A DNA stretch of 35,753 nt, from the NCBI GenBank assembly GCA_016800925.1, contig JABCPU010000603.1, positions 1-35,753 of the forward strand, read 5' to 3'. The number at the start of each line of letters is the position of its first letter. Position 1 is the stretch's first letter. The notes below the pieces were generated by a model. The model was given only the letters and a program-made list of their open reading frames with translations, had not been told where the DNA came from and ran no database searches. A program made the position numbers and the translations under genes. Shown piece by piece: positions 9,640 through 19,740 of this stretch. The DNA is from Suillus spraguei (taxonomy: Eukaryota > Basidiomycota > Agaricomycetes > Boletales > Suillaceae).

Positions 9640-10880
9640 TGATTCACACATTTTGAGTGCCGAACCCCGAACCCCGGCACCTGGCACTCAGGACTCAACA
9701 CAAAATGTAAAGAATTTGAAACCTATCTGTTGAGTCACCTTGTGCCAGGTGCCGGGTAACAATGTGAAACATATCAATCCATACATCTTAAGTGCCGAAC
9801 CCCGAACCCCAGCACCCAGGACTCAGGACTCATCACCATGTGAAAAATATTGATCTACATATTTTAAGTGCTGAACCCCAACCCCTGGCACCCGGGACTC
9901 AGTACCCGGGACTTAGAACAATGTGAGGCAACACAGAGATATTGATTCACACATGTTGAGTGCCGAACCCCGAACTCTGGCACCTGGCACTCGGGACTCG
10001 GGCCTTGGGACTCATAACAATGTGAAAGATATTGATGCACATATTTTGACACCAAACCCTGAACTCCGGCACCCAGCAGTCAGGAATCGGGACTTGGGCC
10101 TCATAAGAATGTGAAAGATATTGATCCACATATTGTAACACCGAACCCCGAACCCCAGCACCTGGGAGTTAGAACAATGTGAGGCAATCCAAAGATATTG
10201 ACTTACACATGTTGAGTGCCGAACCCCAAACTCCGGCACCCAGCACTCAGGGATCAGGATTTGGGACTCATAACAATGTGAAAGATATTGATCCACATAT
10301 TTTATGTGCTGAACCCCAAACTCTGGCACCTGGGAGTTAGAACAATGTGAGGCAATACAAAGATATTGATTTACACATGTTGAGTGCCGAACCCCAAACT
10401 CCGGCACCCGGCACTCAGGGATCGGGATTCAGGACTCATAACAATGTGAAAGATATCGATCCACATATTTTATGTGCCGAACCCCGAACTCCGGCACCTG
10501 GCACTTGGGACTCATAACAATGTGAAAGATATTGATCCACATATTTTAACACCGAACCCCAGCACCCGGGAGTTAGAACAATGTGAGGCAATACAAAGAT
10601 ATTGATTTACACATGTTGAGTGCTGAACCCTGAACTCCAGCACCCAGGAGTTAGAACAATGTGAGGCAATACAAAGATATTGATTTACACATGTTGAGTG
10701 CTGAACCCCGAACTCTGGCACCCAGCACTCGGGACTCGGGACTTGGTACTCATAATGTGAAAGATATTGATCAACATATTGTCAGTGCTGAACCCTGAAC
10801 CCCGGCACCCAGCACTTGCGACTTGGGATTCAGAACAATGTGAGGCAATAGACACCTATTGATCCACACATTCTAAGTGC
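9640..10880 (+). repeat. Array of about 14 hairpin modules
   Basis: AATGTGA(AAG/GGCAA) followed by ATATTGAT(CC/TT)(A)CACAT recurs at about 9759, 9837, 9919, 10019, 10109, 10176, 10274, 10345, 10444, 10519, 10581, 10657, 10756 and 10841. Spacing varies from 62 to 100 bp. Between these lie GTGCCGAACCCCGAACTCCG plus GCAC stems and runs of the heptamer-like GGGACTC. Two module sub-types (AAAGATATTGATCCACATAT and GGCAATACAAAGATATTGAT) partly alternate. The length variation comes from the number of GGGACTC words. Confidence 0.85.
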
Positions 10881-11958
10881 TGAACCCTGAACTCCGAACT
10901 CCGGTAGTCTACTATTTAGGGGTTCGGGGTTCGGTATTCAGGCTTCTGCACTTGAGACCAAAAAAAATGTTAGGCAATAAAATGACTTTGATCCACACAT
11001 TTTTGGTAGATATCTTTTTCGTCTCAAATCTCGAATCTCGAGTGCCAAACCCCGAATCCCGAAATCCAGTAGTCCAACAAAAAAACTTTGATCCACACAT
11101 TTTTGGTAGATGTCTGTTTTGTCTCGAATCTCGAGTTTCTAGTTTTGGTACTCTGCACCTGCACCCGGCACTCGGCACCTGATGACTCAACACATGGACT
11201 TTAAATCTTTCACCTTGTGTGTTGTGTTTCGGGTGTCCGGATATCCGGAATTCAGGAAATCTCTAGTTTGAATCTCCAGTTTCGAGTTCCAGGTTTCAGG
11301 ACTTGGCATCCGGCACCCAGCACCCCAATTATTGGTGAATGTCAGACATGGTGCATTCAGGTTTTCGTGCTTTGGGGTTTAGATTTTGGTGGTCCATGGT
11401 AGGTATATGCACTCATAGGGTGCATGTATCCTATGTATTTGATTCTCTGGTGGCTACGTCAGCTGTACATCTTTATGATACATATCTAGGCCCACCCATA
11501 TATGCAATATGCCTCCACGTCGGCCCACCCATCTATGTAAAATTGCCCCATGTCGGCCCACCTATCTATGCAATAAATATTTTACTGCACCCTCGGCCCA
11601 CCCATCCATGTAATATACCCCACATTGGCCCACCCATATATGTAATATTTTCTTACCTCGGCCCACCCGTCTATGCGATAAATATTTTACTGCACCCTCA
11701 GCCCACCCATCCATGTAATACACCCCACGTCGGCCCACCCATATATGTAATATTCTCTTACCTTGGCCCACCCATCTCTCCCGAAGATAAAAGTCTCCCG
11801 GCCCACCCGTCTCTATCAGAAATAATATTATCCCTGGCCCATCCATCAACATCGAGGATATACATAACCTTGGCCCATGGTCTGCTGGCCCGTCTTGGAC
11901 GGGATATTATGTGGGTCAGGTGACCCATATAGTACAGAGTTTGTCACTGAAGGGGCTC
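9758..11958 (+). repeat. Composite repeat, copy B (direct duplicate of 2287-3747)
   Basis: Same order and orientation as copy A: hairpin modules, TTTTGGTAGAT modules at about 10990-11150, the ACATGGACTTTAAATCTTTC stretch at about 11195, the TCAGACATGGTGCATTCAGG stretch at about 11343, the GGCCCACCC minisatellite, and the end TTTGTCACTGAAGGGGCTC at 11940-11958. It is longer than copy A because the hairpin array and the minisatellite are expanded. Confidence 0.8.
11479..11790 (+). repeat. GGCCCACCC minisatellite (copy B), with a higher-order duplication
   Basis: GGCCCACC units recur about every 33-48 bp. A multi-unit block containing GCGATAAATATTTTACTGCA / GCAATAAATATTTTACTGCA and ATGTAATAYACCCCACRTYGG appears twice (about 11555-11650 and 11670-11765), showing a segmental duplication inside the array that copy A lacks. 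Confidence 0.8.
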
Positions 11959-13611
11959 CTCATTTATGCTTGTAGTTTCAAGACTATTTAATTGAAAGTA
12001 ATGAAAGTGTTTTTGCAATGACCAGCAAACCTTCAGATCATATGACTAAGAGGAGGCATAGCGGACATAACCAGTATGTAATCAGAGGTGGAAAATCATG
12101 CAAATCCCGAGGTGACAGAGCAGTGGGAAGTACCCGTTTCTGGTTCTAACCTGACGTAGGATCACTGGTTCTTACAGAGTCTGAATCTGTAATTCTAGTG
12201 CTATTCTGACAGCTGAATTATATCTGGTTTGTAGTGTCCACATGTCTAATTTCAGTCTGAATACCATCATGATTGTATTGGATTAGCATCTGAATATGAA
12301 TACAAAGCTATCATATGACTATATGCTCTCCTATGGATCTGCCCCACTCCTGAACCAATCATTGCTCCTCTCGTTCCCTGCCTCTCACCACCACGATGTA
12401 CGGCTCCCATTTCAACTTTCTAGAAGACAGGAAGTGTGTGCCACATAACACATGTGTGATATGGAAACATGCACCATCTGACGAGGCAATGAGAAAAGTT
12501 TGGTTTAGCTATTCACCTGAGAAGATAACACCACATACCGTTGTAAAGATACAACCTAACCTGGGCTGTAGATAAACTACCTCCTAAGTTAGTATGTGAG
12601 TCTTGCGCTCCATCTAGTCTGCTTCACTTGTCAAACAAGAATGTTCGACCCCAAAGGGGGATGCCTGTTAGTATAGTCTAATCCAAGTCAAATAAGTGAG
12701 CGAATGTAGCATTGTAGTCAGTGGTAAGCTGCCGCGGCTAGCGAAGATGCCACAGGAACTAGTGTGGTAAGTAGTGGTACTAGTGCCATTGAAACAATGT
12801 CAGTAACTGTTGCGTTGAGTGAGTGGTGACAAGCAATAATATCAGCGGTAGCGGTAAGGTGCGAGTGGTGCAAAGAAACAGTAAAGAAGGCCGCAGTACT
12901 TTCAGCAGTAAAGTAGTGGTGAGAATGAAGTTCAGTCAAAATAGGGGTCAAGGATCTAGTGGTATGCCAGTGGTAATGGTGAACGAGCGAAATAGATTAA
13001 TGAGCAGTAAAGAACTTTAAAGACTAAGTCTACTACTGGGTAGATCCAGAGCTAGACACTAATCCTGACCTATAGTATGGTGAAAATGAGGTCCTGTATC
13101 GTGCGGGCTACATGGTGCTTATATCCTAAATTGTATGTACTCAGGATGCATTAGGCGAAATCAGTAGCGCTCAAGTACAGTAACTGCCATATGTAAATGT
13201 AGCGTGAGGCAGCTGCGGCACGAGGCAACATGTAATAAGGCTTGCCGTGGAATCAGTGATAAATGGACATGTACAAACTATGCACCAAATGGAGCTATGC
13301 AGATGCGGCAAGGACATGGAAGGGCATCAGTATGTGGAACATGGTGCAGCAGTCAGGATGGTGTGCGGTAAGCGTGGGATGCCACCGGCAATGCTAAAGG
13401 GGTAAGACAGCCATGGACATGTGGTAACTCCTATAGACGTGAGACGAGTGCTAAAAGGTAGGGTTTTGAGGCCAGTGCCAATATGTTCATTACACCATGT
13501 GAGGGTGAAACATGACCTTGTTGGGCCATTGCAGAGAAATTCATTCTGGTGTTGTCAAGGTCAAAAGAAACAGTAAACATTTCAACAGACAACATAAGTT
13601 ACACACCATAT
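11959..13611. other. 1.65 kb without a recognisable gene
   Basis: Directly after the end of copy B the sequence is unrelated to what follows copy A. Around 12648-12680 there is AAAGGGGGATGCCTGTTAG, which has the look of a polypurine tract next to an LTR start, but no partner was found. From 12700 to 13020 the sequence is rich in AGTGGTA/GCAGTAA words. Its minus strand reads Thr/Ser/His-rich peptide resembling in composition the gag-protease spacer of the Ty3 relic at 21700-21950, a weak hint of another decayed copy. Confidence 0.35.
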
Positions 13612-14040
13612 GAGAATGGGCTGTCGCCAGTGCACCACCAGCATTGAAATCACACACTTCCTCCTTGTTGGACAGTGACAAGCAGCCAACATCAGGCAAG
13701 CGAGCCAAAAGACAAGAACGCAGGAAATGAAATCGCTAGCCAGACGATACCTGGACTTTGACATCACCTTATGATGGTCTCCAGGACATGAAGGAATTCA
13801 CAGAAATGAGATGGCTGACAAGGAGGCAAAATTGGCAGCCATGAGTAGAACAAAAAATAATGAACGAGAGAACCTACCCTGATATCTCAGACATGGCACA
13901 CTCCCACTCAGCATCTCCATTCTAAAGCGAGCACACTGCCAAGAGACCCTTTTCAGATGGAAGAGATTGTGGGCCAAGTCCCTGAGATATGAATGTTTCC
14001 AAGGACTAGACCCAAACATCATTAATCAATCCTTCACATA
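13612..14040 (+). pseudogene. LINE (Tad/jockey-like) fragment: RNase H domain
   Basis: In one frame with only two stops, 13730-14035 reads RYLDFDITL, stop, WSPGHEGIHRNEMADKEAKL, then RTKNNERENLP, stop, YLRHGTLPLSISILKR and FRWKRLWAKSLRYE. The W-x-PGH-x-G-I-x-x-NE-x-AD-x-EAK block is the C-terminal part of the RNase H domain found in fungal non-LTR retrotransposons. PLSxSxLKR and WxxxWxxSxRY fit the segment that normally follows. At 13632-13670 a Cys pair (CRQC) is followed by THFLL, resembling the terminal Zn-knuckle of such elements but placed before the RNase H, so the locus may be rearranged. RT and endonuclease are absent. A relic. Confidence 0.72.
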
Positions 14041-14044
14041 CTCT

Positions 14045-14335
14045 GAGAGTGGGACGCAACAAGAGCGCCATCAGGGTTGGGTATTAAGCGAGCCAAAGAT
14101 GAGAACATGCACTATTTGGGAGTGGGATGTGACCAGTGCATCATCAGAGTGAGTAAGTGAGCCAACAGACAAGAAATGCACTGCCTGAGAGTGGGACACA
14201 GCCAATTTCCAAAGCATAATCAGGGTTGAGTAAGCAAGCTAACAGATGAGAAACACACTGCCTGAGAGCGGGACGCGGTCAGAGCATCATCAGTGTCGGG
14301 TAAGTGAGCTAAAAGACAAGAACAGCTTACTACAG
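14045..14335 (+). repeat. Minisatellite of about 73 bp, four units
   Basis: Units start with GAGAGTGGGACGC-like words at 14045, 14118, 14187 and 14264 (spacing 73, 69, 77). They also contain a CATCATCAGxGT word, GGTAAGTGAGC(C/T)AA and AGACAAGAA. A diverged member at 13612 includes the CRQC...THFLL peptide of the LINE fragment, and the unit at 14118 can still encode CDQC. The array probably arose by amplification of the LINE 3' end. Confidence 0.75.
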
Positions 14336-15120
14336 GGCCTTGCATTGTCACTCTGAAGGTCGAATGTGAAGGCAACTCTAGGTTGATGGTGAAGTTGCTC
14401 TCATCTGATGTGTGTTTGAGTGGAAGATGAACTTAGCAAAATATTTAAACAAACTCACCTTCCAATAAGCAGAGTGTGTCCAATGAACAGAAAGGGCCAT
14501 GGTGGAGTGGTGTTGATCTGAAAAAGGCAAAAATCACTGTCTGAGCATTAGTTCAATCATACCAGTACCAGTAGTAGTCAGACTGCATACTACAATGCTC
14601 CCATGGAACAAAACATCAAGTTCACCCAACCAAATGATCAATACAATCAACAAACAGTATGTAAATAAGTTTTACCAATTAGTAGCTTGCCTAACCCCAA
14701 AATACTAGCAACTACAAGATCATAGCACTACTAGCATGACCATCCCAGGTTCTCTTATCGTTACAGATTCAGCGGTCGTAAGTAGCACGCACTACTAGAT
14801 AACATCGAGCACTAATGACTTTCAGGCAAAATGGAACTCTACAATGCAAACCGCTCAGGACCAGATTCAAAACTGCTCTGCACTGCAACTTGAAGGTATT
14901 CTAACTACAGATGAAGATAAATGCTGGCTTACTCTGATGGCATTGTGGAGGGAGCAGGAATTGGAGGAGATCATTAAATATGTTGAAAATTCTTGGCGGA
15001 AATTGAATGAGATGAAGAGGCTCTTGGGGATCAGGAGGAATCAGTAGGCTGTTGAGAATTGGAAGGAATCAGTAGGCTGTTGGGAATCAGAAGGAATCAG
15101 CAGTTGAGTCGTATCCGTTG
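14336..15120. other. No clear gene
   Basis: A minus-strand segment at about 14465-14525 has a polypyrimidine-AG before it and GTGAGT after it, as an exon would, but no partner exons were found. On the + strand 14844-15047 is an open frame with a helical, charged composition (ELEEIIKYVENSWRKLNEMK) that I do not recognise. It is followed by two imperfect GGAATCAGTAGGCTGTTG repeats (15038-15090). Confidence 0.3.
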
Positions 15121-16500
15121 TGTTCAATGAATATTAGCTGCACAAACTGTCAAACTAAATATCCATGAGCATGCATACATCATCCAAAACCATGATCTGT
15201 CAGGATCATCCATGGTAACATTAGTCCAGGTTCTAGCTTCATCATCAACCAGTGCAAACAACATCAGATCTTCATCCCACCTGTGTGATAGCACAACGCA
15301 GCGGAAGTACATCGGTGATGCGCTCCATTTGAAGGTCTGAATGCTTCATTGTCAATAATGAAAGCTCCTTTTACTCTGCACTCATTTTGAAGATGTGTGC
15401 CGCTCAATCGCACAAAAGACTGAAAGTATTAAGAAGTCGTAGCGGGGCATATTCGAGCTCCATCCCAACAGCTCTTTTGATAGCATCTTCCACCTGGGAT
15501 GGATGGAGATACTGCTGGTGCAGATCAGTAGAATGAGATGGGCATTTCAAGACAATGGAGGAGTATTCCATGGCTCACCTGGTATCTGTGCTTCAGGAGC
15601 ATTGTCCAACTTGGACAACATGATTGCGAAGGTGTTGATAGCTTCATTGTAATGTTGTAAGCCATGCTGTGTGTCAACTGGTATCCAATATGAGACAAAG
15701 GATTGAATTTGATGACCCATGCATCACGAAAATCAACATGGGCTACAAAAATGTAAAAGCGATCACACCTTTTGCATGTTCAGGAGCGCCTCATTCCATA
15801 ACATTTTACCCAACCTTGCCATACTGTGATTGGCAAAGACCGTGATGGCTGGAATCTGTATGAAACATGTTCAATTTTGAATATATGAGTCAAGGATGAA
15901 AACATGCCTTTGAATCGATGCTGCCCACTTCAAGATCATCTCATCTCGACCTCTGTAGAGTATGTGTTTGCCATCCACAGAGAAAGTGATGCCAAATATT
16001 AGTGATGAGTGCTTGAAGGTGGTAACAGTTTGCCAATTTGAGAGCTGCCAGAGACAAACATCAGCTGTGGATGCAATGAGAGTGCCAACAGGACTAATGG
16101 TGATGGCATTGATATGTGCAGAGTGGCCTGTTCAAGGGTCACCAACCCGCTATCAAGTCAGTGTATCCCATTCATGTATGGTAGGATCTTCCAAATTGCC
16201 GCTTGTGAGAAGGCACATGCCATTGGGCATCCACGTGAGTGACGAATCTTGTTGCACCCTTGAAGGATTCAATGTGTTATCTTGTACCTGAATTATATTG
16301 TTATCTGTTGCAATGACAAGAAGTTCTCCATATGGCAAGGCATTTTTCCCTGTTGGATGCTAGCATCAAAGTGTGGAACTTGTTCATTGATAGAGCCTTG
16401 AAACCATAGCACATGGGCTGCACACTAGTGAGCATCCAAACCTATGATTAAATTCCAAAAATGCACATTGATATACATAATCTAGCAAAGAGCAGTGGGA
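15121..16500 (-). pseudogene. WD40-repeat plus SHRW (HET-like) protein, decayed
   Basis: Reading the minus strand, WD40-type blades are clear. ELLVIATDNNIIQVQD leads to LTWMPNGMCLLTSG and PTIHEWDTLT (16338-16153). Next come GHSAHINAITISPVGTLIA, ADVCLWQLSNWQTVTTFKH and GITFSVDGKHILYRG (16125-15910). Downstream follow NEALLNMQKV, YNEAINTFAIMLSKLDNAPE (about 15665-15605), QVEDAIKRAVGMELEYAPLR and LQMERI, then YFRCVVLSHRWDEDLMLF (15310-15255). SHRW near the start of a HET-type domain is the mark of a family that I remember as abundant in boletoid fungi, implicated by annotation in non-self recognition. Stops (LCD-stop, SAE-stop), a frameshift before YFRC and a missing domain body show decay. Donor GTGAGC after PEAQIP (about 15600) suggests original introns. 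The start was not located. Confidence 0.65.
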
Positions 16501-17349
16501 ATGTCATGCTTGGGAATGGTATACTCAGTGAAGAGCGCCACCACCACCACCATGGAACCTGTAAGATAGCACTGAGGAGAAGTTAAATACATACATATGA
16601 GCCACTTTGGAAGTAAAATACGCACATTGTAGTTGCCCATGGCAAACATGAAGGGTTTGTCAGTGGAATGACATATGTCAAGTTTCTGCAGAATGGTTGA
16701 GTTCTAACGTCATGGTGTTAGCGACCTAGCCAGGTGCTAAGGAACTTGAGTGGTGTCTGCAATGGGCGCTCTATAAAGAGTGGCAGCCCATGCATATCGG
16801 TCTCCTAGTGCAGAGTGCGCTAGTTGCATTGGTCAGAGGTAGGCACGGTGTGCTGTCTCACGACCTACATCACAGAGACGAGGTTCTTGACGACAATCAA
16901 AGATGTAGAAGCGATGAGCTTCTACAAAGTTCAAATAGTAACAATAAGCTTAATGAAAAGCTTATCGAAGGAAGTTCAGGGTCGAAGATCAAGTAGATTC
17001 AAGTCAAAGAAGTACAAAGGCTATCTGTGCATATTATATGTAAGATTGGAGGGGAGCGTGAATATGTAAGTATCGCTAGATTAAGTATGAAGTCAGATAG
17101 CCAATAGGAAGACGCATGCTCATAGATGAGTCAGAGGCATATGAACCAATGAATGCATGCATGTGCGAAAGGGAGTCATAGGTGTGGAGCTGAAGGTATA
17201 AAAGGTACGAGCCAATGAGGCGACGCACGAGTCATAGGTAAATGCAAAGGAAAGATAAAAGGAAATACCACACCAGACATAGTCCTTGAGCCAAAGGGTA
17301 GTTTGTGTGAACCAAGGGGTAGCACATGTTGAAGCGCAGACAAAGGCAT
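16501..17349. other. No clear gene
   Basis: May hold the degraded upstream exons of the WD40 pseudogene. I see no convincing blades. TTGGAGGGGAGCGTGAATAT near 17046 resembles the polypurine end of a Copia element but has no visible LTR pair. Confidence 0.3.
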
Positions 17350-18290
17350 CAAACACGACAGAGGCGTTTGAGGCGTGAGGAGTGCAAAGAGTACTGGAAG
17401 AGTGCGTGGTTAGTGACGATGAAGGAGGCAGGCATAGGCGAGGTAGGGGGTGATGATGGCAAGCCAGACAAGGTAGTGGAGGACAAGGATGGAGGCCTCA
17501 TCGGGACAAGAGTAGATGGCGATGCATAGGAGAAAAATGATAGTAGGGGTGCAAGGAGGTGTTCTTGTAACACATGGAGTGATGCTATGCTATTGCAATC
17601 CCAGATGTGAATATCACCCGCTATGTCCAAGTATTCATAAATACAGTTTTTAGATGACGCTACAGGTTGGGACAAGCATACCTTTTCCTGCGCATGACAT
17701 TAGCTGGTGATCCCTAGAGCCCGCAATATCCACCTGAGCTTTGGGCAGGTACGTATGATGGAGAAACAGCCTAGTGACTTGTACATGTGAAAATTGCTCG
17801 CGAACTTTATCATCCTGTACTAGCTCCATCTCCCACAACTGTGGAGGTGTCTGCAAATACAATATAGGCAATCAGTGGATTTAAAGATATCATGGCTCTG
17901 GTGGGAGACATACCCATAGTGGAGTCCCAGTCAAAAGAGGGAGTCCATAACAGCATAGAGTCGTAGATACAGGGGGACTTGCCCGCTTGCACTTGCCGCA
18001 TCATGATGACAAACAAATGGCTCCCTTGAAGCGTTGACAGGTAATGGATTGACGGGAAGCCCCAATCTCCTCACTCGCAAGCACGTCCAAAGAATTGAGA
18101 CACTCGGTGTATTCTAAGCACACAGAGACAGCTGGCTCATGGCACTGAGAAAGCTGAAGCATCTCCTCCTGCATGGTAGGAAGATTATGGTGCTTATGTC
18201 TGAACCGGGGTATCGCATCGGTTACCTTCTTGAAGGATACTCGTTCTACCAGGCCCTGGAACGTTGATTGTTTCATTTATCACATACTCC
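17350..18290 (-). pseudogene. WD40-like protein gene fragment with frame breaks
   Basis: Minus-strand exons begin at an ATG at 18276 (MKQSTFQGLVERVSFKKVTD) and continue to RFKGAICLSS. After a one-base frame change near 18005 they read CIYDSMLLWTPSFDWDSTM. An intron with GTATGT and TTTGCAG fits 17913-17851 (63 nt). The next exon reads TPPQLWEMELVQDDKVREQF and ends near 17660. A further frame change leads to NCIYEYLDIAGDIHIWDCNS and LHVLQEH, a typical WD40 blade end (D-x-H-I-W-D). A Ser/Pro-rich tail ends at 17350. Two frame changes make it a pseudogene as it stands. Whether it was one gene with 15121-16500 is unclear. Specific function not recognised. Confidence 0.5.
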
Positions 18291-18634
18291 GAGTCCAGCC
18301 ATGCATGGCCACAGTGCTGAATGAATATCCAGTGTTCTGAGGTAAACCAAGTGGAAACGGCAGCCAGACTGAAGGAATCGACAGCCTGGGAACTTGATTA
18401 AGGATACAATTCAGAGGCGTGGAACCATCAATAAACTTGCCATAAAGACAGTGGTAATTGTGAATGTGACAAATCCCTACCCAAAATCACAACATCTTAG
18501 ACACATGTTCATCAGTAGAATAAGGCTCCATACCTGGTGTGCAGTGTATGTGAAAAGTATCAAGTCTGCTGTCCTGCATGATATGGGAATCATGCATGGA
18601 CATGACTGCTAGGTGACCCACAAAAGACCATGTC
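18291..18634. other. No gene seen
   Basis: May contain further decayed upstream exons of the WD40-like gene; no firm coding signal. Confidence 0.3.
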
Positions 18635-19015
18635 TGTTAGCTTAGCCCTCAGACTAGTCAACCCATACCTTGGTACCATACCTTGGTTCAAAACACTTCC
18701 AGACATTTCTGCTGATTCACAAATCTGCATTGTTTGAAGAAAAGTCATATGTGAGATGGGAATCACATAATGACCTAGTTGATGTGAGAAGAAGATTGAA
18801 GGTTTAGGTATAGCCTTACCTTTGGCTTAATCACTTTGGCTAGAGAAAACCATAGAGAAAAGTTCAAAGCCTATAAAAACCTACCAAAAACAACCTATGT
18901 TTCACCTGTTTCCATTGTACTAGTATTCTTGTCTCTTCTTCTCCATTTTTCCCTTACTATTTCTTACTATTAGGATGCCTTGACACCCCAAACACTTCAT
19001 AAAATTGTACCCACA
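18635..19015 (+). mobile_element. Candidate Copia-type LTR (381 bp)
   Basis: Starts TGTTAGCTTAGCCC and ends TTGTACCCACA, so it has TG...CA ends. It contains CCTATAAAAACC at about 18872 followed by a pyrimidine-rich leader (TCTTGTCTCTTCTTCTCC). Next to the end is GGGTATGATATCAT, vaguely like the initiator-Met-tRNA primer site TGGTATCAGAGC of Copia elements. An ATG 23 bp further on (19038) opens MAPPFPFIPILLSLDEYFDW before a stop, Gag-like at best. No second LTR or pol was seen. Confidence 0.28.
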
Positions 19016-19440
19016 GGGTATGATATCATACTGATGTCATGGCTCCACCTTTTCCTTTTATTCCTATTCTTTTGAGTTTGGATGAATATTTTGATTGGTT
19101 CTCTCTATATTAGCTTACATAACTATTTCCCACACTACATGTATAAAAGGAGAGCCCATTCTCCCCCAAAAAAATTGGATCTCCCACTTGTCACTATATT
19201 TCAGAAGTAAATATCCCAAGGCTTGCAAAGTTAGTCACTTTGAAGCATTGTTAAACCAAGTGCAGGGTAACAAATTCCCTTGAGACCATTGTTATACTAT
19301 TTTCAAAGCTAGGTATACAATATACCTAGGAAAATAGTCAGTTATATTAGAGACCACGTCTCTCCAGTTCATATCTTTGAACAGCCACTATCTCCATGTA
19401 TTCCATTCTCATATCTTTGAGAATACTATTCCAGTCTATT
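19016..19440. other. AT-rich stretch with a second promoter-like TATA
   Basis: TATAAAAGGAGAGCCC at about 19143 followed by a pyrimidine-rich stretch looks like a core promoter, possibly of another LTR. No reading frame of note follows. Confidence 0.3.
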
Positions 19441-19740
19441 GTCTAGAAGGTTCATTCCTAGACAACTCTACCCAAGTTCCCAAGTCTAGTGCCTAGAAGT
19501 ATCATTCCTAGGCCAATCTTCCCAAGTTCCCACATTCAGTGCCTAGAAGGATCATTCCTAGGCCAATCTATTCAAGTGCCCAAGTCTACTGCCTAGAAGG
19601 ATCATTCCTAGGCCAATATATTTCACTCCCAGTTTATTGTCTAGAAGGATCTTTGCTAGACAAATCTATCTATGTACACCCAGTTCCCAGCCTAGACAGT
19701 CTACTCTAGGCTCAGTTTTCCAAGAGCAGATTTCTGAAGA
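19441..19740 (+). repeat. 50-bp tandem repeat carrying a CCTAGAAGGATCATTCCTAGG palindrome
   Basis: CTAGAAGG (or a variant) occurs at 19443, 19493, 19543, 19593, 19641 and 19692 with spacing 50, 50, 50, 48 and 51 bp. Each unit has an interrupted palindrome: GCCTAG or GTCTAG, AAGGATCATTC, then CTAGGC or CTAGAC. Where the left arm is GTCTAG the right arm is CTAGAC, so the arms co-vary. The spacer reads CCAATCTxCCCAAGTTCCCA. Confidence 0.88.

Noticed and set aside
2287..11958. CRISPR-like repeat-spacer arrays
   Set aside because: Repeats are long, degenerate and of variable spacing, there are no cas genes, and the genome is eukaryotic.
12648..12690. Polypurine tract plus LTR start (AAAGGGGGATGCCTGTTAG)
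   Set aside because: No paired LTR, no pol homology upstream and no target duplication found; left as a note only.
14463..14525. Isolated minus-strand exon with acceptor and GTGAGT donor
   Set aside because: No neighbouring exons and no recognisable peptide.
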